From assembly GCA_964481575.1 (NCBI GenBank), contig CAYZTR010000003.1, positions 1 through 64,000 on the forward strand: a DNA stretch of 64,000 nt, read 5' to 3'. Each line of letters opens with the position of its first letter. Position 1 is the stretch's first letter. The stretch is from UQRS01 sp964481575 (lineage in GTDB: Bacteria; Bacillota; Clostridia; Oscillospirales; Acutalibacteraceae). A program made the position numbers and the translations under genes. Under the pieces are notes generated by a model. That model did not search any database, had not been told where the DNA came from, and saw only the letters and a list, made by a program, of their open reading frames with translations. This document shows positions 26,777 to 36,332 of this stretch, one piece after another.

Positions 26777-28444
26777 ATGAATATCAGCGGTAATACCCTG
26801 CGCGACGCCATCATTTCCGGTGCCAACCATATTTCCAATCAGAAGCACCAGGTGGATGAGCTGAATGTATTCCCCGTGCCTGACGGAGATACCGGCACCA
26901 ATATGTCCATGAGTATCTCCAACGCTGCCCGGGAATTGGTCCGGGTACAGGATCAGAGTGTGGAAACCGTTTCTGCCACCGCCGCCTCGGCTCTACTGCG
27001 AGGCGCCCGGGGGAATTCCGGCGTCATTCTGTCCCTGCTGTTTCGGGGAATTTCCCAGGGGTTCAAAGGGGCAAAAGAAGCCTCTGCCCTCCAAATGGCA
27101 AACGCCCTGCAAAAAGGGGTGGACGCTGCCTACAAAGCCGTGATGAAGCCCACCGAGGGTACCATCCTGACAGTAGCACGGATGGCAGCCCAGGCCGCCA
27201 AAGCCTCTGCCAGTGCCGGAAAGAATGCGGTGGAAACCTTCGGGGACGCTCTGGATGCTGCCAAAATCGCCCTGGCCAATACACCGGAGCAGCTCCCTGT
27301 ACTGAAAAAGGCCGGCGTTGTCGACGCCGGCGGACGGGGGCTGGTGGTGGTCTTTGAAGGGATGTATTCCGTTTTTAAGAACAATGTCATGATCCCGCTG
27401 GACAAGGATACCGCCCCGGCACCTCAAAAAGCAACCACCAGCGCTGTAGTGCGGGCGGATGCCGACATCACTTTTACTTACTGCACAGAGTTCATCGTCA
27501 AGCGGGCAGACACGGATTCTGATCCTATGGCGCTGCGTGCCTATCTGGAAAGCATCGGAGACTGTGTGGTTGTAGTGGATGATACCGAAATTATCAAGGT
27601 ACATGTTCACACCAACCATCCGGGCAAAGCACTGGAAAAGGGCATTGAATTTGGCCAGCTAATCAACCTGAAGATTGAAAACATGCGGGATCAGAATGAA
27701 CGGGCCAAGCACGACGCCCGAGAAACCGAGACCCCGGTGCGGACTCCGGGCGGTGACAGCTACAACCCTGCCGCCATCACCAAAGAGGTAGGTTTTGTGG
27801 CCGTCGCCGCTGGCAGCGGTATTCAGGGGCTCTTTACCGACCTGGGGGTAGATCAGGTGGTAGCCGGCGGGCAGACCATGAATCCCAGCACCGAGGATAT
27901 TCTCAAGGCCATTGAGCTGACACCTGCGCAGCGGGTTTTTGTGTTGCCCAATAATAAAAATATCATCATGTCGGCGGAACAGGCCATTCCCCTGTCCTCC
28001 CGTAAAGTCATTGTCCTGCAAACCCGCACGATTCCCATGGGAATCGCCGCCATGCTGGCTTTTGACCCCAGCCTATCCGACGATGACAACGCCATTGCCA
28101 TGGGCCGTGCCGCAAAAGCTGTCGGAACCGGTTCTATTACCTTCGCCGCCCGGGATTCCAATTTTGACGGCCACAAAATCAAAAAAGGGGAACTCCTGGC
28201 TTTGGAAAACGGCAAAGTGGCCTTTACCGATACCAACCTGACCAAGACAGTGGTCAAGCTGACCCGTAATCTCTGCCAGAAGGATACCGCTTTTATCACC
28301 CTGATTTACGGGGAGGATGTGACGGAGGAGCAGGCGGAAGAAGCCCGTTCCGCCCTGGAGGCCAAGCTGGATTCCTCCATCGAGATTACTTTAGTCAACG
28401 GTGGCCAACCGGTCTACTACTTCCTGATCTCGGTAGAATCCTAA
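26777..28444 (+). CDS. fakA: DAK2 domain fatty acid kinase, catalytic subunit FakA (YloV)
   Basis: About 555 residues. The N-terminal DAK2-type ATP-binding domain (residues 1-210) has ELNVFPVPDGDTGTNMS, LLRGARGNSGVILSLLFRG and KAGVVDAGGRGLV. The C-terminal region contains the middle domain and the helical/EDD-like part ending in GGQPVYYFLISVE. FakA phosphorylates fatty acids held by a FakB (DegV) protein, feeding phospholipid synthesis. The ATG at 26777 is preferred over a TTG at 26768 because AAGGAGTG lies 10 bases ahead of the ATG but abuts the TTG. It sits between yloU and recG, a conserved Firmicutes order. No fakB is in the window. Confidence 0.9.
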   Translation: MNISGNTLRDAIISGANHISNQKHQVDELNVFPVPDGDTGTNMSMSISNAARELVRVQDQSVETVSATAASALLRGARGNSGVILSLLFRGISQGFKGAKEASALQMANALQKGVDAAYKAVMKPTEGTILTVARMAAQAAKASASAGKNAVETFGDALDAAKIALANTPEQLPVLKKAGVVDAGGRGLVVVFEGMYSVFKNNVMIPLDKDTAPAPQKATTSAVVRADADITFTYCTEFIVKRADTDSDPMALRAYLESIGDCVVVVDDTEIIKVHVHTNHPGKALEKGIEFGQLINLKIENMRDQNERAKHDARETETPVRTPGGDSYNPAAITKEVGFVAVAAGSGIQGLFTDLGVDQVVAGGQTMNPSTEDILKAIELTPAQRVFVLPNNKNIIMSAEQAIPLSSRKVIVLQTRTIPMGIAAMLAFDPSLSDDDNAIAMGRAAKAVGTGSITFAARDSNFDGHKIKKGELLALENGKVAFTDTNLTKTVVKLTRNLCQKDTAFITLIYGEDVTEEQAEEARSALEAKLDSSIEITLVNGGQPVYYFLISVES

Positions 28445-28448
28445 CGCC

Positions 28449-30497
28449 ATGAAACCTGAAACGGATATTCAATATTTAAAGGGCGTCGGCACGCAGCGCG
28501 CCCAGCTGTTACAGCGGCTGGGCATTACCACGGTCGGCGCTCTTTGCCGTTTTTATCCCCGAGATTACCGGGATTGGCGCCATCCTCTGGCCATTGCCGC
28601 TGCCCCCTTTGGCGAAGCAGCTTGCATCCGTGCCACCATAGCCTCCCCGGTCAAAGTGCGACGGATTCGCAAAGGAATGACCCTCAGCCAAACCTATGGC
28701 GTTGACGAGACCGGCAGCCGCATGAAGCTGACCTTCTTTAACAATCCCTATATTGCCGATAAACTGCAGGCAGGAGAAACCTATCTCTTTTACGGCAAGG
28801 TGGGAGGCAGTCTCACCGAACGGGAAATGACAAGCCCCACTGTAGCCGCCACTGCCTGCGCCGCCATACGACCGGTCTACCGGATAACAGCCGGACTCTA
28901 CCAGAAAAATCTGGAGACCCTGGTAGAGCGGGCTCTGCGGGAAGTGGAGCTGGAGGATCCGTTGCCAGCGGCGCTGCGCAACCGCTACCGGTTGTTGGAT
29001 TTGCAAACTGCCCTTTGGAATATCCACTTTCCCCGGGATCACAAAGCGCTGGAAGCTGCTCGCCGCCGTCTGATTTTTGAAGAGCTTTTTCTGCTGCAGG
29101 TGGGATTGAAAACCATTCGCAGTCGGGATCGGGGTGAAACAGCCTGTCTGGTTACGGTTGATACCACCGAAGCACTGCAAGCGCGGCTCCCCTATACATT
29201 GACGGATGCCCAGCGTCGCGTCATTTGCGAAGCCTTGCAGGATATGAGATCCGGTGTCCCTATGAACCGAATGGTACAGGGGGATGTAGGATCCGGGAAA
29301 ACCGTAGTAGCTGCTGCTCTGGCTCTGTCTGCCATCCAGAGCGGTTATCAGGCCGCCCTAATGGCACCCACCGAAATCCTGGCAGAACAGCATTTTCAAA
29401 GTCTTTCCAAGCTGTTAACTCCCTGCGGTGCAACGGTGGGACTGCTGACCGGCTCCAATACCAAAAAAGAGAAAGAAACCGTTGGAGCCGCCCTGCAGTC
29501 CGGTGCCATTCAACTGGTCGTTGGCACCCATGCGTTGTTGCAGGATAAGGTGGTTTTTCAAAATCTCGGTCTGGTTATTACCGATGAGCAACACCGATTC
29601 GGGGTAGGCCAACGGGCCAAGCTGGCTAGCAAGGGCAACCATCCGCACACCCTGGTGATGTCGGCCACCCCCATTCCCCGCACCCTGGCTCTGATGATCT
29701 ACGGTGATTTGGATTTATCCATCATTGATCAGCTTCCGCCTGGCCGGCAGATCATCAAAACCTATGCGGTTCCCTCCTCCTATCATCCCAGAATATACAA
29801 TTACATCAAAAAGAATCTGGATCAGGGACGTCAGGGCTATATTGTCTGCCCTCTGGTGGAAGAAAATCCGGAGGATGAAGAAAGCCTGTCAAGCAACCGC
29901 ATTTCCGCTGAGTCCTATTTCCGGCAGCTACAAAACGGTCCTCTGGCCGGGTATCGGCTGGGACTGCTCCACGGAAAAATGAAACCGGCAGAAAAGGAGA
30001 CTGTCATGCGGGCCTTTTCCACCGGTGAAATCCAGCTTTTGGTTGCTACCACCGTAGTAGAGGTGGGGGTAGACGTTCCAAACGCCGTGATCATGGTCAT
30101 TGAAAACGCTGATCTGTTCGGCCTGTCTCAGCTACATCAGCTGCGGGGTCGGGTTGGCCGGGGCAGCTTCCCCTCCAGCTGTATTTTAGTATCCGATGCC
30201 AAAGGAGAGGATGCTAAACAGCGGCTGAAAACCATGTGTCAAACCACCAACGGCTTTACAATTGCCGATATGGATTTGAAAATGCGGGGACCGGGAGACT
30301 TCTTCGGTGCCCGGCAGCACGGTCTCCCAGATTTGAAAATGGCCAATCTGGCAGACAATATGGAGATTCTCCGCATTGCCGGAAAAGAGGTAGAAACGCT
30401 CCTGGCCCAGGATCCGAATCTGTCAGATCCGTCCCACCGGCCTCTGGCTGCCGCTGTGGCCGCCCTATTCCGGGATTGCGACAATACTTTAAATTGA
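28449..30497 (+). CDS. recG: ATP-dependent DNA helicase RecG
   Basis: This 682-residue protein is RecG, which remodels stalled forks and Holliday junctions. It has an N-terminal wedge/OB domain (about 60-160, with the FFN block), a helicase core with Walker A GDVGSGKT, a DEQHRFGV box, SATPIPRTLAL, and the C-terminal helicase half with TTVVEVGVDVPNAVIMVIENADLFGLSQLHQLRGRVGRG. The start ATG at 28449 is only five bases after the fakA stop and lacks a strong ribosome site, which suggests translational coupling. Length is typical. A terminator follows directly. Confidence 0.96.
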   Translation: MKPETDIQYLKGVGTQRAQLLQRLGITTVGALCRFYPRDYRDWRHPLAIAAAPFGEAACIRATIASPVKVRRIRKGMTLSQTYGVDETGSRMKLTFFNNPYIADKLQAGETYLFYGKVGGSLTEREMTSPTVAATACAAIRPVYRITAGLYQKNLETLVERALREVELEDPLPAALRNRYRLLDLQTALWNIHFPRDHKALEAARRRLIFEELFLLQVGLKTIRSRDRGETACLVTVDTTEALQARLPYTLTDAQRRVICEALQDMRSGVPMNRMVQGDVGSGKTVVAAALALSAIQSGYQAALMAPTEILAEQHFQSLSKLLTPCGATVGLLTGSNTKKEKETVGAALQSGAIQLVVGTHALLQDKVVFQNLGLVITDEQHRFGVGQRAKLASKGNHPHTLVMSATPIPRTLALMIYGDLDLSIIDQLPPGRQIIKTYAVPSSYHPRIYNYIKKNLDQGRQGYIVCPLVEENPEDEESLSSNRISAESYFRQLQNGPLAGYRLGLLHGKMKPAEKETVMRAFSTGEIQLLVATTVVEVGVDVPNAVIMVIENADLFGLSQLHQLRGRVGRGSFPSSCILVSDAKGEDAKQRLKTMCQTTNGFTIADMDLKMRGPGDFFGARQHGLPDLKMANLADNMEILRIAGKEVETLLAQDPNLSDPSHRPLAAAVAALFRDCDNTLN

Positions 30498-30512
30498 TAA
30501 ATTAATTAATAC

Positions 30513-30554
30513 ACCGCCGCCAGCGATGGAGTTTCGCTGGCGGCGGTTATTTTT
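30513..30554 (+). terminator. Terminator after recG
   Basis: ACCGCCGCCAGCGA pairs with TCGCTGGCGGCGGT around an 8-base loop, followed by TATTTTT. It lies 15 bases past recG. Confidence 0.9.
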
Positions 30555-30594
30555 AATCATATTCTTTTATTATAAACAAAAAACGCAAGGCATA

Positions 30595-31137
30595 TTACAG
30601 CCCAAGTCGTTCCACAGCCTCCTGTACCATAGCGGAGAATCGGCAATACAGCGCCTCCCCCAGCTCCTGCACCACAGGATCGCCATCCTTGGCACAGAGC
30701 ATGGCATAGGTTTGGCCCATGCGCCGCTCTACATCGCCACCCCGGCGATAGGCAAGATAATAAAAGGAAAACACACCGGCATTGGACATCTCCCGGTAGA
30801 CCTCCGGATTTTCCCGCTGGAGAGCGTCACAAAAGGCACCATAAGCCGTATTGGCATTCCGCCGATCCTGACAAAAGCGGGCAAATCCCACCGTAATGGT
30901 AAAGGAAAGCAGGCTTCGCCGCTGGGCCAGTGCTTCCCCTTTGCTGAGGGCATAAGAAATCTCGCCGTCATCCAATAACAGCCGTTTGGCCATTTCCTCC
31001 CCCAACTGCTTGGCGCGGCCGGCTTCCTCCCGGGCAACAGCTTCCTGCTCCTGCAGGGCCTGCGCCCGCATTTGCCGTACCGTTTCAGAGGGACGATCGC
31101 CCACAATTTTCATATCAGAATCGTCAAAATTATGCAT
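30595..31137 (-). CDS. Conserved hypothetical helical protein
   Basis: A protein of 180 residues, mainly alpha-helical by composition, starting MHNFDDSDMKIVGDRP and containing RNANTAYGAFCDALQRENPEVYREMSNAGVFSFYYLAYRRGGDVERRMGQTYAML. I do not recognise a named family. The central aromatic-rich region and the absence of signal or membrane segments suggest a soluble cytoplasmic protein. The ATG at 31137 is chosen over the one at 31155 because AAGGGGTGAGG lies directly ahead of it. It follows the TSCPD gene by 42 bases on the same strand, so the two are probably co-transcribed. Confidence 0.7.
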   Translation of the reverse strand: MHNFDDSDMKIVGDRPSETVRQMRAQALQEQEAVAREEAGRAKQLGEEMAKRLLLDDGEISYALSKGEALAQRRSLLSFTITVGFARFCQDRRNANTAYGAFCDALQRENPEVYREMSNAGVFSFYYLAYRRGGDVERRMGQTYAMLCAKDGDPVVQELGEALYCRFSAMVQEAVERLGL

Positions 31138-31179
31138 ATCCTCACCCCTTCGCATGGTCTTCCCGGGTTCCCATAACAG

Positions 31180-31437
31180 TTAACCCAGATATTCCTCCCG
31201 ATAGGCCGCCAGCGCCTGGGCCAGCTGATCGGGACAGGAGGTCCCCCTTGCACCGCAGTGGATTCCAGAAAGCGTGTCAATCACCTGATCCACCTTTTGC
31301 CCGGCCACCAGCTTAGAAATGCCCTGCAGGTTTCCGTTACACCCGCCAAGGAAGGATACAGACCGGATCGTATCCCCTTCGATTTCTAATTGAATTGAAC
31401 GGGAACAAGTACCAGTCGTTGTATACTCAAACTTCAT
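31180..31437 (-). CDS. TSCPD domain protein (TIGR03905 type)
   Basis: The 85-residue protein matches the small TSCPD family, named for its conserved C-terminal motif. Here that motif appears as GTSCPDQLAQAL, preceded by FLGGCNGNLQGISKLVAGQ and GIHCGARG. The same domain forms the C-terminal end of some B12-dependent ribonucleotide reductases and may bind metal or nucleic acid through its Cys residues; the stand-alone form has no proven function. The ATG at 31437 follows AAGGGGAT. It forms a likely two-gene unit with the helical protein downstream. Confidence 0.88.
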   Translation of the reverse strand: MKFEYTTTGTCSRSIQLEIEGDTIRSVSFLGGCNGNLQGISKLVAGQKVDQVIDTLSGIHCGARGTSCPDQLAQALAAYREEYLG

Positions 31438-31594
31438 AAGAATCCCCTTATTTCTATTTATGAATTGTATTTATTATACACCCAAAGCACCATGCTTTGC
31501 AAGGGAAACTTCCTCAAAAATACAATATATGTATTTTCAAAGATCATTTCCGGCGTTTTGCACAAATTCCCGCCCTGCTTTTTTGGATGCCGAG

Positions 31595-31609
31595 ATGGAA
31601 ACGTTCCAT
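31595..31609. promoter_or_regulatory. cre-like site upstream of the GH97 gene
   Basis: ATGGAAACGTTCCAT fits the catabolite-responsive element pattern WTGNAANCGNWNNCW at all but one position. It lies about 60 bases upstream of the predicted -35 box, so CcpA control is possible but not shown. Confidence 0.4.
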
Positions 31610-31667
31610 TCTTTTGTACGATTCTGACCAATTGCCCAGGGGATGGAACTTTCGGCAGGAATTCCCA

Positions 31668-31697
31668 TTGACTTTCCCAAATTCACTGTGTTACTAT
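31668..31697 (+). promoter_or_regulatory. Predicted promoter of the GH97 gene
   Basis: TTGACT (31668-31673) and TACTAT (31692-31697) with an 18-base spacer, about 100 bases upstream of the start codon. The -10 TACTAT is the same as in the rny promoter. Confidence 0.6.
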
Positions 31698-31796
31698 TGT
31701 TTTACAAAAAAGGGTTTTGCTGGGAAGCGTCTGCGCACAAAAAAGGCCAGACACTTTTCCACCGAGGGAAAACCTATCCCGAAAGGAGTTATTATC

Positions 31797-34700
31797 ATGC
31801 AAAAGAAAGTAATCGGTTTGCTGCTGACCCTGTCTTTGCTGTTGGGCTGCTTCACCGCGCTGCCTGCTTTTGCGGCTGACCAGCCGGAAGCACAACCCGA
31901 TGCAAATGCCTATTTGGCGCAAAACGGAGACAATGATTTTACGGTCACCAGCTTGGACGGCACGGTGGCTTTCCATCTGTACTTAAATGCTTCCGGCAAC
32001 CTATGCTACACCGTTGCAAAAAGCGATGTAAACTGGATTGAGGAATCTGCCCTGGGTGTGATTGTGGACAACACCACCTATGGCCAGGACGCTGCCATTT
32101 CCGGTGCGGAAATGGACATCACCAACCGTACCTATGCCTATCTGGGCAACACCAGCGAGATCACCGATCACGGTGTCACCGCTACGTTCTCTCTGTCTCA
32201 GGAGGATCTGTCCTTCTCCCTGGAGCTGCGTGTTTATGACAACGGCGTGGCCTTCCGGTATATTCTGCCCGGTGAAGGTACCCGCACCGTAAAGCAGGAA
32301 CTGACCCAGTTCATTCTGCCGGAGCGTACCGCACGCTGCTGGTACGGCATCAACAACTCCAGCTACGAATCCACCCAGTCCAGCTACAGCCCCATCACCG
32401 GTGTCAATGAGAAATATAATCCAGACACCAATTCGGGCTGTGAATCGCAATATATTGGCGGCAATGTCACCGACCATATTAACGCCCCCATGACTGGTGA
32501 ATTTGCGGACGGTGCCGGCTATGTGGCCATCATGGAAGGCGCTGTCACCGACGGTTACAACGCCACCAATTTGCGCTGGACCGGGGCCTATACCTACCAG
32601 GTTTCCAATACCTGGACCTCCGGCCAGGCCGATGTCCGCTACACCACTGCCGGCGATCTGAGCACTGGCTGGCGGCTCATCAGTGTCGCCGAAACCCTGA
32701 ACGAACTGGTCAATAACTACAATGTCCAGAACGTAGCGCCCGAAGCCGATCAGACGTTGTACGGCGATACCTCCTGGATCCAGCCCGGCCGGGCCGCCTG
32801 GAGCTGGCTTAATGATTTCCATGCGGGGCGGGATGCTGACCTGGAGGAATACATCCAATATACCCTGGGCGCTGCCAAACTTGGCTATGAATACAACATC
32901 GTGGATGAGGGCTATTCCACCTGGGGCGCCGATTACACCGAACAGCTGAAATACCTGTCCCAGCTGGGCCAGCAGTACAATGTGAATCAGGTTCTCTGGG
33001 CTGCTTACGGCTCGGGCTACAAAGGTTTCAGTGGCATTCAATCCACTGCTAAAGCCGATGAATTCGTCAGCTTCCTGAAGGAAATCGGCTTTGCCGGCGG
33101 TAAGGTGGATTTCTGGCCGGATGAATGCAACAGCGTCACCATCCCCCTGCAGAATTATCTGCTGACCGCCGCCGCCAGAAAGCAGTTGCTCATCAACCTA
33201 CACGGCGCGTCGGATACCGCTGGCAACAATGCCACCTATCCCAACGAAATCAGCCGGGAGGGCATTCGGGGCTGTGAAACCTGTGTCAACGATGATTTGA
33301 ATTATAATTGGCAGACCCAATTTTTGACCATTCAACCCTTTACCCGGTTCCTGTCCGGCCATGCTGACTGGACCCCCGGCGCTAACAACGCCATGCAGTA
33401 CGCCGAGCTAATTATTATTGATTCCCCCATGCAGAGTGTGGCCACCAGCCCCGAAACTATCCTGGCAAGCGAGGCTTGTGAATTTATCAAATCTATTCCC
33501 ACCGTTTGGGATCAGACGGTAGTTCTGTCCAACAGTAAAATCGGTTCCCTGACGGTTTATGCCAAGGAACACCAGGGCACCTGGTTCCTGGGCGGCATCT
33601 CCGATGAAACTCAGGAGGATATTGTCATCGACCTGTCCGAGTTTTTGGGGAACGGCACCTATCAGATGGAGCTGTGGGCTGACACTACCACCACCCAAAA
33701 GACCAAAACAGTCAAAACAGTCACCAAAGACGACACCATCACTATTTCCGGCATGCAACAAAAGCTGGGCTTTGCCGCTCGCTTCACTCAGCTGGAAATG
33801 AGCCAGTACGGCGGTGAAATCAAGGCTGGGCAGCCCCTGACACTGACGGCTTCCGATGAAAACGCCGTGGTGAAGTACACCACCGACGGCACCGATCCTC
33901 TGACCTCTGAAACCGCTGTCACCTACTCCGAACCCATTCAACTGACCCGCTCCTGCCGGCTCCAGGCCGCCATTGTATCCGGGGAAGGCGCCGGTACCGT
34001 CCAGTCCTATCAGTTCAACCGGGTGGACACCATCAATTATACCGTGGAAAACGGGGAGGAGCAGTCCACTGTGACCTTGACCGCAAATTTTGACGGCACA
34101 CTTTTGTATACGATTGATGGAACAGACCCCACTTATGAAATCATCCAGGATACCCTGGAGCAACCTGGCCAGAAAATCGGCGATCTGAATAGTGACGATA
34201 CGATTTCCGTTACCGACGTGGTGCTGCTCCGGAAGGCCATCCTGAACAATACATTTAGTGCCGCAGGTGACCTGAATCAGGACAGCAACCTGTCTGTCAC
34301 CGATGTGGTGCTGCTCCGGAAGGCCATCCTGAACAACCAGGATCTTGGTGCCCTGCCCGGCAGCAGTGAATCCATCTACTACATCCAGCCCACCGGTAAC
34401 ACCAAGATCTACGAAGGGCCCTTCGCTGTCACAGAGGACTGCACAATTAACGTGCTGGGCGTGCCTGCCGATGACGCGGATCCCATCACCATCTCCTTTA
34501 ACGTGAAGCTGCTGTCCCCCGCCCTGACTCCGGATGTCTACCTGGGTACGGATTATGTGGAGGCCACCACCGGTTGGAGCGGTGACCCAGCCAGCGTGGA
34601 TCAGAACACCAAGGGCAACACCATTTCCATTGCCGGCATTCAGTATGCTCATGGTATCTCTACCAATTCCGTCGGCAAATTCGTATACAATGTGCCGACG

Positions 34701-34982
34701 GATGCCACCCAATTTGTAGGCGTGGCGGGTGTAGACGATTGCACCTACAGCAACACCGGCGATGGTTATAAGGCTTCCATCACCTGCTCCATCTCCTTTG
34801 ACGGTAGTGAAACCATCACGACCCCCATTCTGCACCAAGGTGAGTTCTATAATATCGTTGTAGACGTGCCAGCGGGAGCCAAGCAAATTACCATCACCTT
34901 TGGGGACGGCGGCGATGGCATTACCTGTGACAACGCTTCCCTGGGCAATGCCGGCTGGATTCTCTCAGTAAGCGCCGACTAA
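31797..34982 (+). CDS. Secreted GH97 alpha-glycosidase with internal dockerin and NPCBM domain
   Basis: About 1,061 residues. After a signal peptide (1-27) come the GH97 N-terminal beta-sandwich (about 45-290) and the TIM-barrel catalytic domain (about 320-600), with WIQPGRAAWSWLND, EYNIVDEGY, GGKVDFWPDE, INLHGA and EGIRGCE. Next are chitobiase-C-like Ig repeats, a type-I dockerin (about 794-848, two GDLN...SVTDVVLLRKAIL copies), and a C-terminal NPCBM-type galactose-binding domain (about 905-1061). GH97 enzymes are alpha-glucosidases or alpha-galactosidases. The dockerin is not terminal: it interrupts the second chitobiase-C-like repeat between TIDGTDP and KIYEGPF. The ATG at 31797 follows GAAAGGAG. 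It stands alone between a promoter and a strong terminator. Confidence 0.9.
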   Translation: MQKKVIGLLLTLSLLLGCFTALPAFAADQPEAQPDANAYLAQNGDNDFTVTSLDGTVAFHLYLNASGNLCYTVAKSDVNWIEESALGVIVDNTTYGQDAAISGAEMDITNRTYAYLGNTSEITDHGVTATFSLSQEDLSFSLELRVYDNGVAFRYILPGEGTRTVKQELTQFILPERTARCWYGINNSSYESTQSSYSPITGVNEKYNPDTNSGCESQYIGGNVTDHINAPMTGEFADGAGYVAIMEGAVTDGYNATNLRWTGAYTYQVSNTWTSGQADVRYTTAGDLSTGWRLISVAETLNELVNNYNVQNVAPEADQTLYGDTSWIQPGRAAWSWLNDFHAGRDADLEEYIQYTLGAAKLGYEYNIVDEGYSTWGADYTEQLKYLSQLGQQYNVNQVLWAAYGSGYKGFSGIQSTAKADEFVSFLKEIGFAGGKVDFWPDECNSVTIPLQNYLLTAAARKQLLINLHGASDTAGNNATYPNEISREGIRGCETCVNDDLNYNWQTQFLTIQPFTRFLSGHADWTPGANNAMQYAELIIIDSPMQSVATSPETILASEACEFIKSIPTVWDQTVVLSNSKIGSLTVYAKEHQGTWFLGGISDETQEDIVIDLSEFLGNGTYQMELWADTTTTQKTKTVKTVTKDDTITISGMQQKLGFAARFTQLEMSQYGGEIKAGQPLTLTASDENAVVKYTTDGTDPLTSETAVTYSEPIQLTRSCRLQAAIVSGEGAGTVQSYQFNRVDTINYTVENGEEQSTVTLTANFDGTLLYTIDGTDPTYEIIQDTLEQPGQKIGDLNSDDTISVTDVVLLRKAILNNTFSAAGDLNQDSNLSVTDVVLLRKAILNNQDLGALPGSSESIYYIQPTGNTKIYEGPFAVTEDCTINVLGVPADDADPITISFNVKLLSPALTPDVYLGTDYVEATTGWSGDPASVDQNTKGNTISIAGIQYAHGISTNSVGKFVYNVPTDATQFVGVAGVDDCTYSNTGDGYKASITCSISFDGSETITTPILHQGEFYNIVVDVPAGAKQITITFGDGGDGITCDNASLGNAGWILSVSAD

Positions 34983-35006
34983 ATTCTGATAATATATCCA
35001 GTACAG

Positions 35007-35047
35007 TACCGCTCCACCGTGATCATACACGGTGGAGCGGTATTTTT
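35007..35047. terminator. Strong bidirectional terminator after the GH97 gene
   Basis: TACCGCTCCACCGTG pairs with CACGGTGGAGCGGTA around an 8-base loop, followed by TTTTT, 25 bases beyond the stop codon. Confidence 0.9.
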
Positions 35048-35093
35048 AACCCGTTTAAAACGCAACAGAAAGATCGAAAAATGACGAAAATTG

Positions 35094-35122
35094 TTGATTT
35101 TATCCCTGAATAATGCTATATT
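35094..35122 (+). promoter_or_regulatory. Predicted promoter of the McrB-like operon
   Basis: TTGATT (35094-35099) and TATATT (35117-35122) with a 17-base spacer, 37 bases ahead of the start codon. Confidence 0.6.
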
Positions 35123-35159
35123 GTTAATGATGAAATCTTTATTTTGAGGTGGCAATCCC

Positions 35160-36332
35160 ATGGCAAAACGTTTCCGAAAAGAAAAAGTGCCAACGGTGAA
35201 AGAGCACATCAACAATATCAAACGCTACATTGTATCCAAAGGCTTTTACTATGAGGACAACGTACTGGAAAATTTCTACCTTTGTCTGAAATCCAAGCCC
35301 TTTGTGATTATTACAGGCACATCCGGCACCGGGAAAACCCAATTGGCCAAACTATTTGCCGAAGCCTTAGGAGCCACTGCCGAAAATGGTCAATACCGTT
35401 TGATACCTGTACAGCCGGGCTGGTCGGACCCTTCGGATTTATGGGGACGTACGGACTGCAAGGGGAATTTTATTGCCGGCCCCATCCTGGATTTTGTAGA
35501 ACAGGCGGCGTTGCATCCGGGCAAGCCCTTCTTTTTATGTCTGGATGAAATGAATCTGGCGCGGGTGGAATATTACCTAAGCGGTTTGTTGTCCGTCCTG
35601 GAAACCCGCGTCATCACCCAGGACGGTCTTATTCGTTCGGACCCGCTGTTGTCCTCTGCCTGTTACGGCAGCGACACTGCGGCAGCAGAACGGTATGGTG
35701 CACTTTGCTTTCCTGAAAATCTGTATTTGGTGGGCACGGTCAGCATGGACGAAATCTCCTTTCCCCTGACCAAAAGAGTGCTGGATCGCATCAATATTTT
35801 AGAGCTTTCCCCAATGGATCTGGCGCCCCGCTGGGAGTCAACAAACGAAAAACCGGCTTCTTTGTCCCTGCACAATGACTTTTTAAAAAGCGAATATCTT
35901 TTCCTGGCACAGTGCCAGAAGGAAGCCAAATTTATTGATCCGATCTGCCAGGAATTAGAGCAGATAAACCGGATTCTGCGTCGGGCCAATCTGCAAATCG
36001 GTTACCGGGTTCGGGACGAAATTGTGTTTTATCTGCTGCATAACAAACAGGAATCTTTGTTACCAAGCGACAGCGCTATGGATTTCGAGATTCTGCAAAG
36101 GATCCTGCCCCGCATTCAGGGAAGCAATTTCTCAGTATATCAATTGCTTTGTGAGTTGTTCCGGTTCTGCGCAGGTGAAGCACAAGATGATTCCGCAGCC
36201 GGTAAAGAAAGCAGTATACAAATGTGGAAAGCAGCCAAGCAGGCTGATTGCAAATATCACCACAGTACCAGAAAAATCGCCCTTATGGTAAGGAGATACG
36301 AAGAAGATGGTTTCACTTCCTACTGGGTCTGA
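35160..36332 (+). CDS. McrB-like AAA+ NTPase
   Basis: This 390-residue protein is an AAA+ domain of the McrB type. Walker A is GTSGTGKT (residues 53-60), Walker B lies in FFLCLDEMN, followed by the McrB-like LARVEYYLSGLLSVLETR and the GTVSMDEISFPLTKRVLDRIN sensor block. It begins directly with the motor, without the N-terminal DNA-recognition domain of classical McrB. McrB proteins use GTP to drive DNA translocation by a McrC nuclease partner in modification-dependent restriction. The next gene starts 26 bases before this one stops, so they are translated together. Whether it prefers GTP or ATP is not decided by sequence alone. No methyltransferase is adjacent. Confidence 0.85.
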   Translation: MAKRFRKEKVPTVKEHINNIKRYIVSKGFYYEDNVLENFYLCLKSKPFVIITGTSGTGKTQLAKLFAEALGATAENGQYRLIPVQPGWSDPSDLWGRTDCKGNFIAGPILDFVEQAALHPGKPFFLCLDEMNLARVEYYLSGLLSVLETRVITQDGLIRSDPLLSSACYGSDTAAAERYGALCFPENLYLVGTVSMDEISFPLTKRVLDRINILELSPMDLAPRWESTNEKPASLSLHNDFLKSEYLFLAQCQKEAKFIDPICQELEQINRILRRANLQIGYRVRDEIVFYLLHNKQESLLPSDSAMDFEILQRILPRIQGSNFSVYQLLCELFRFCAGEAQDDSAAGKESSIQMWKAAKQADCKYHHSTRKIALMVRRYEEDGFTSYWV

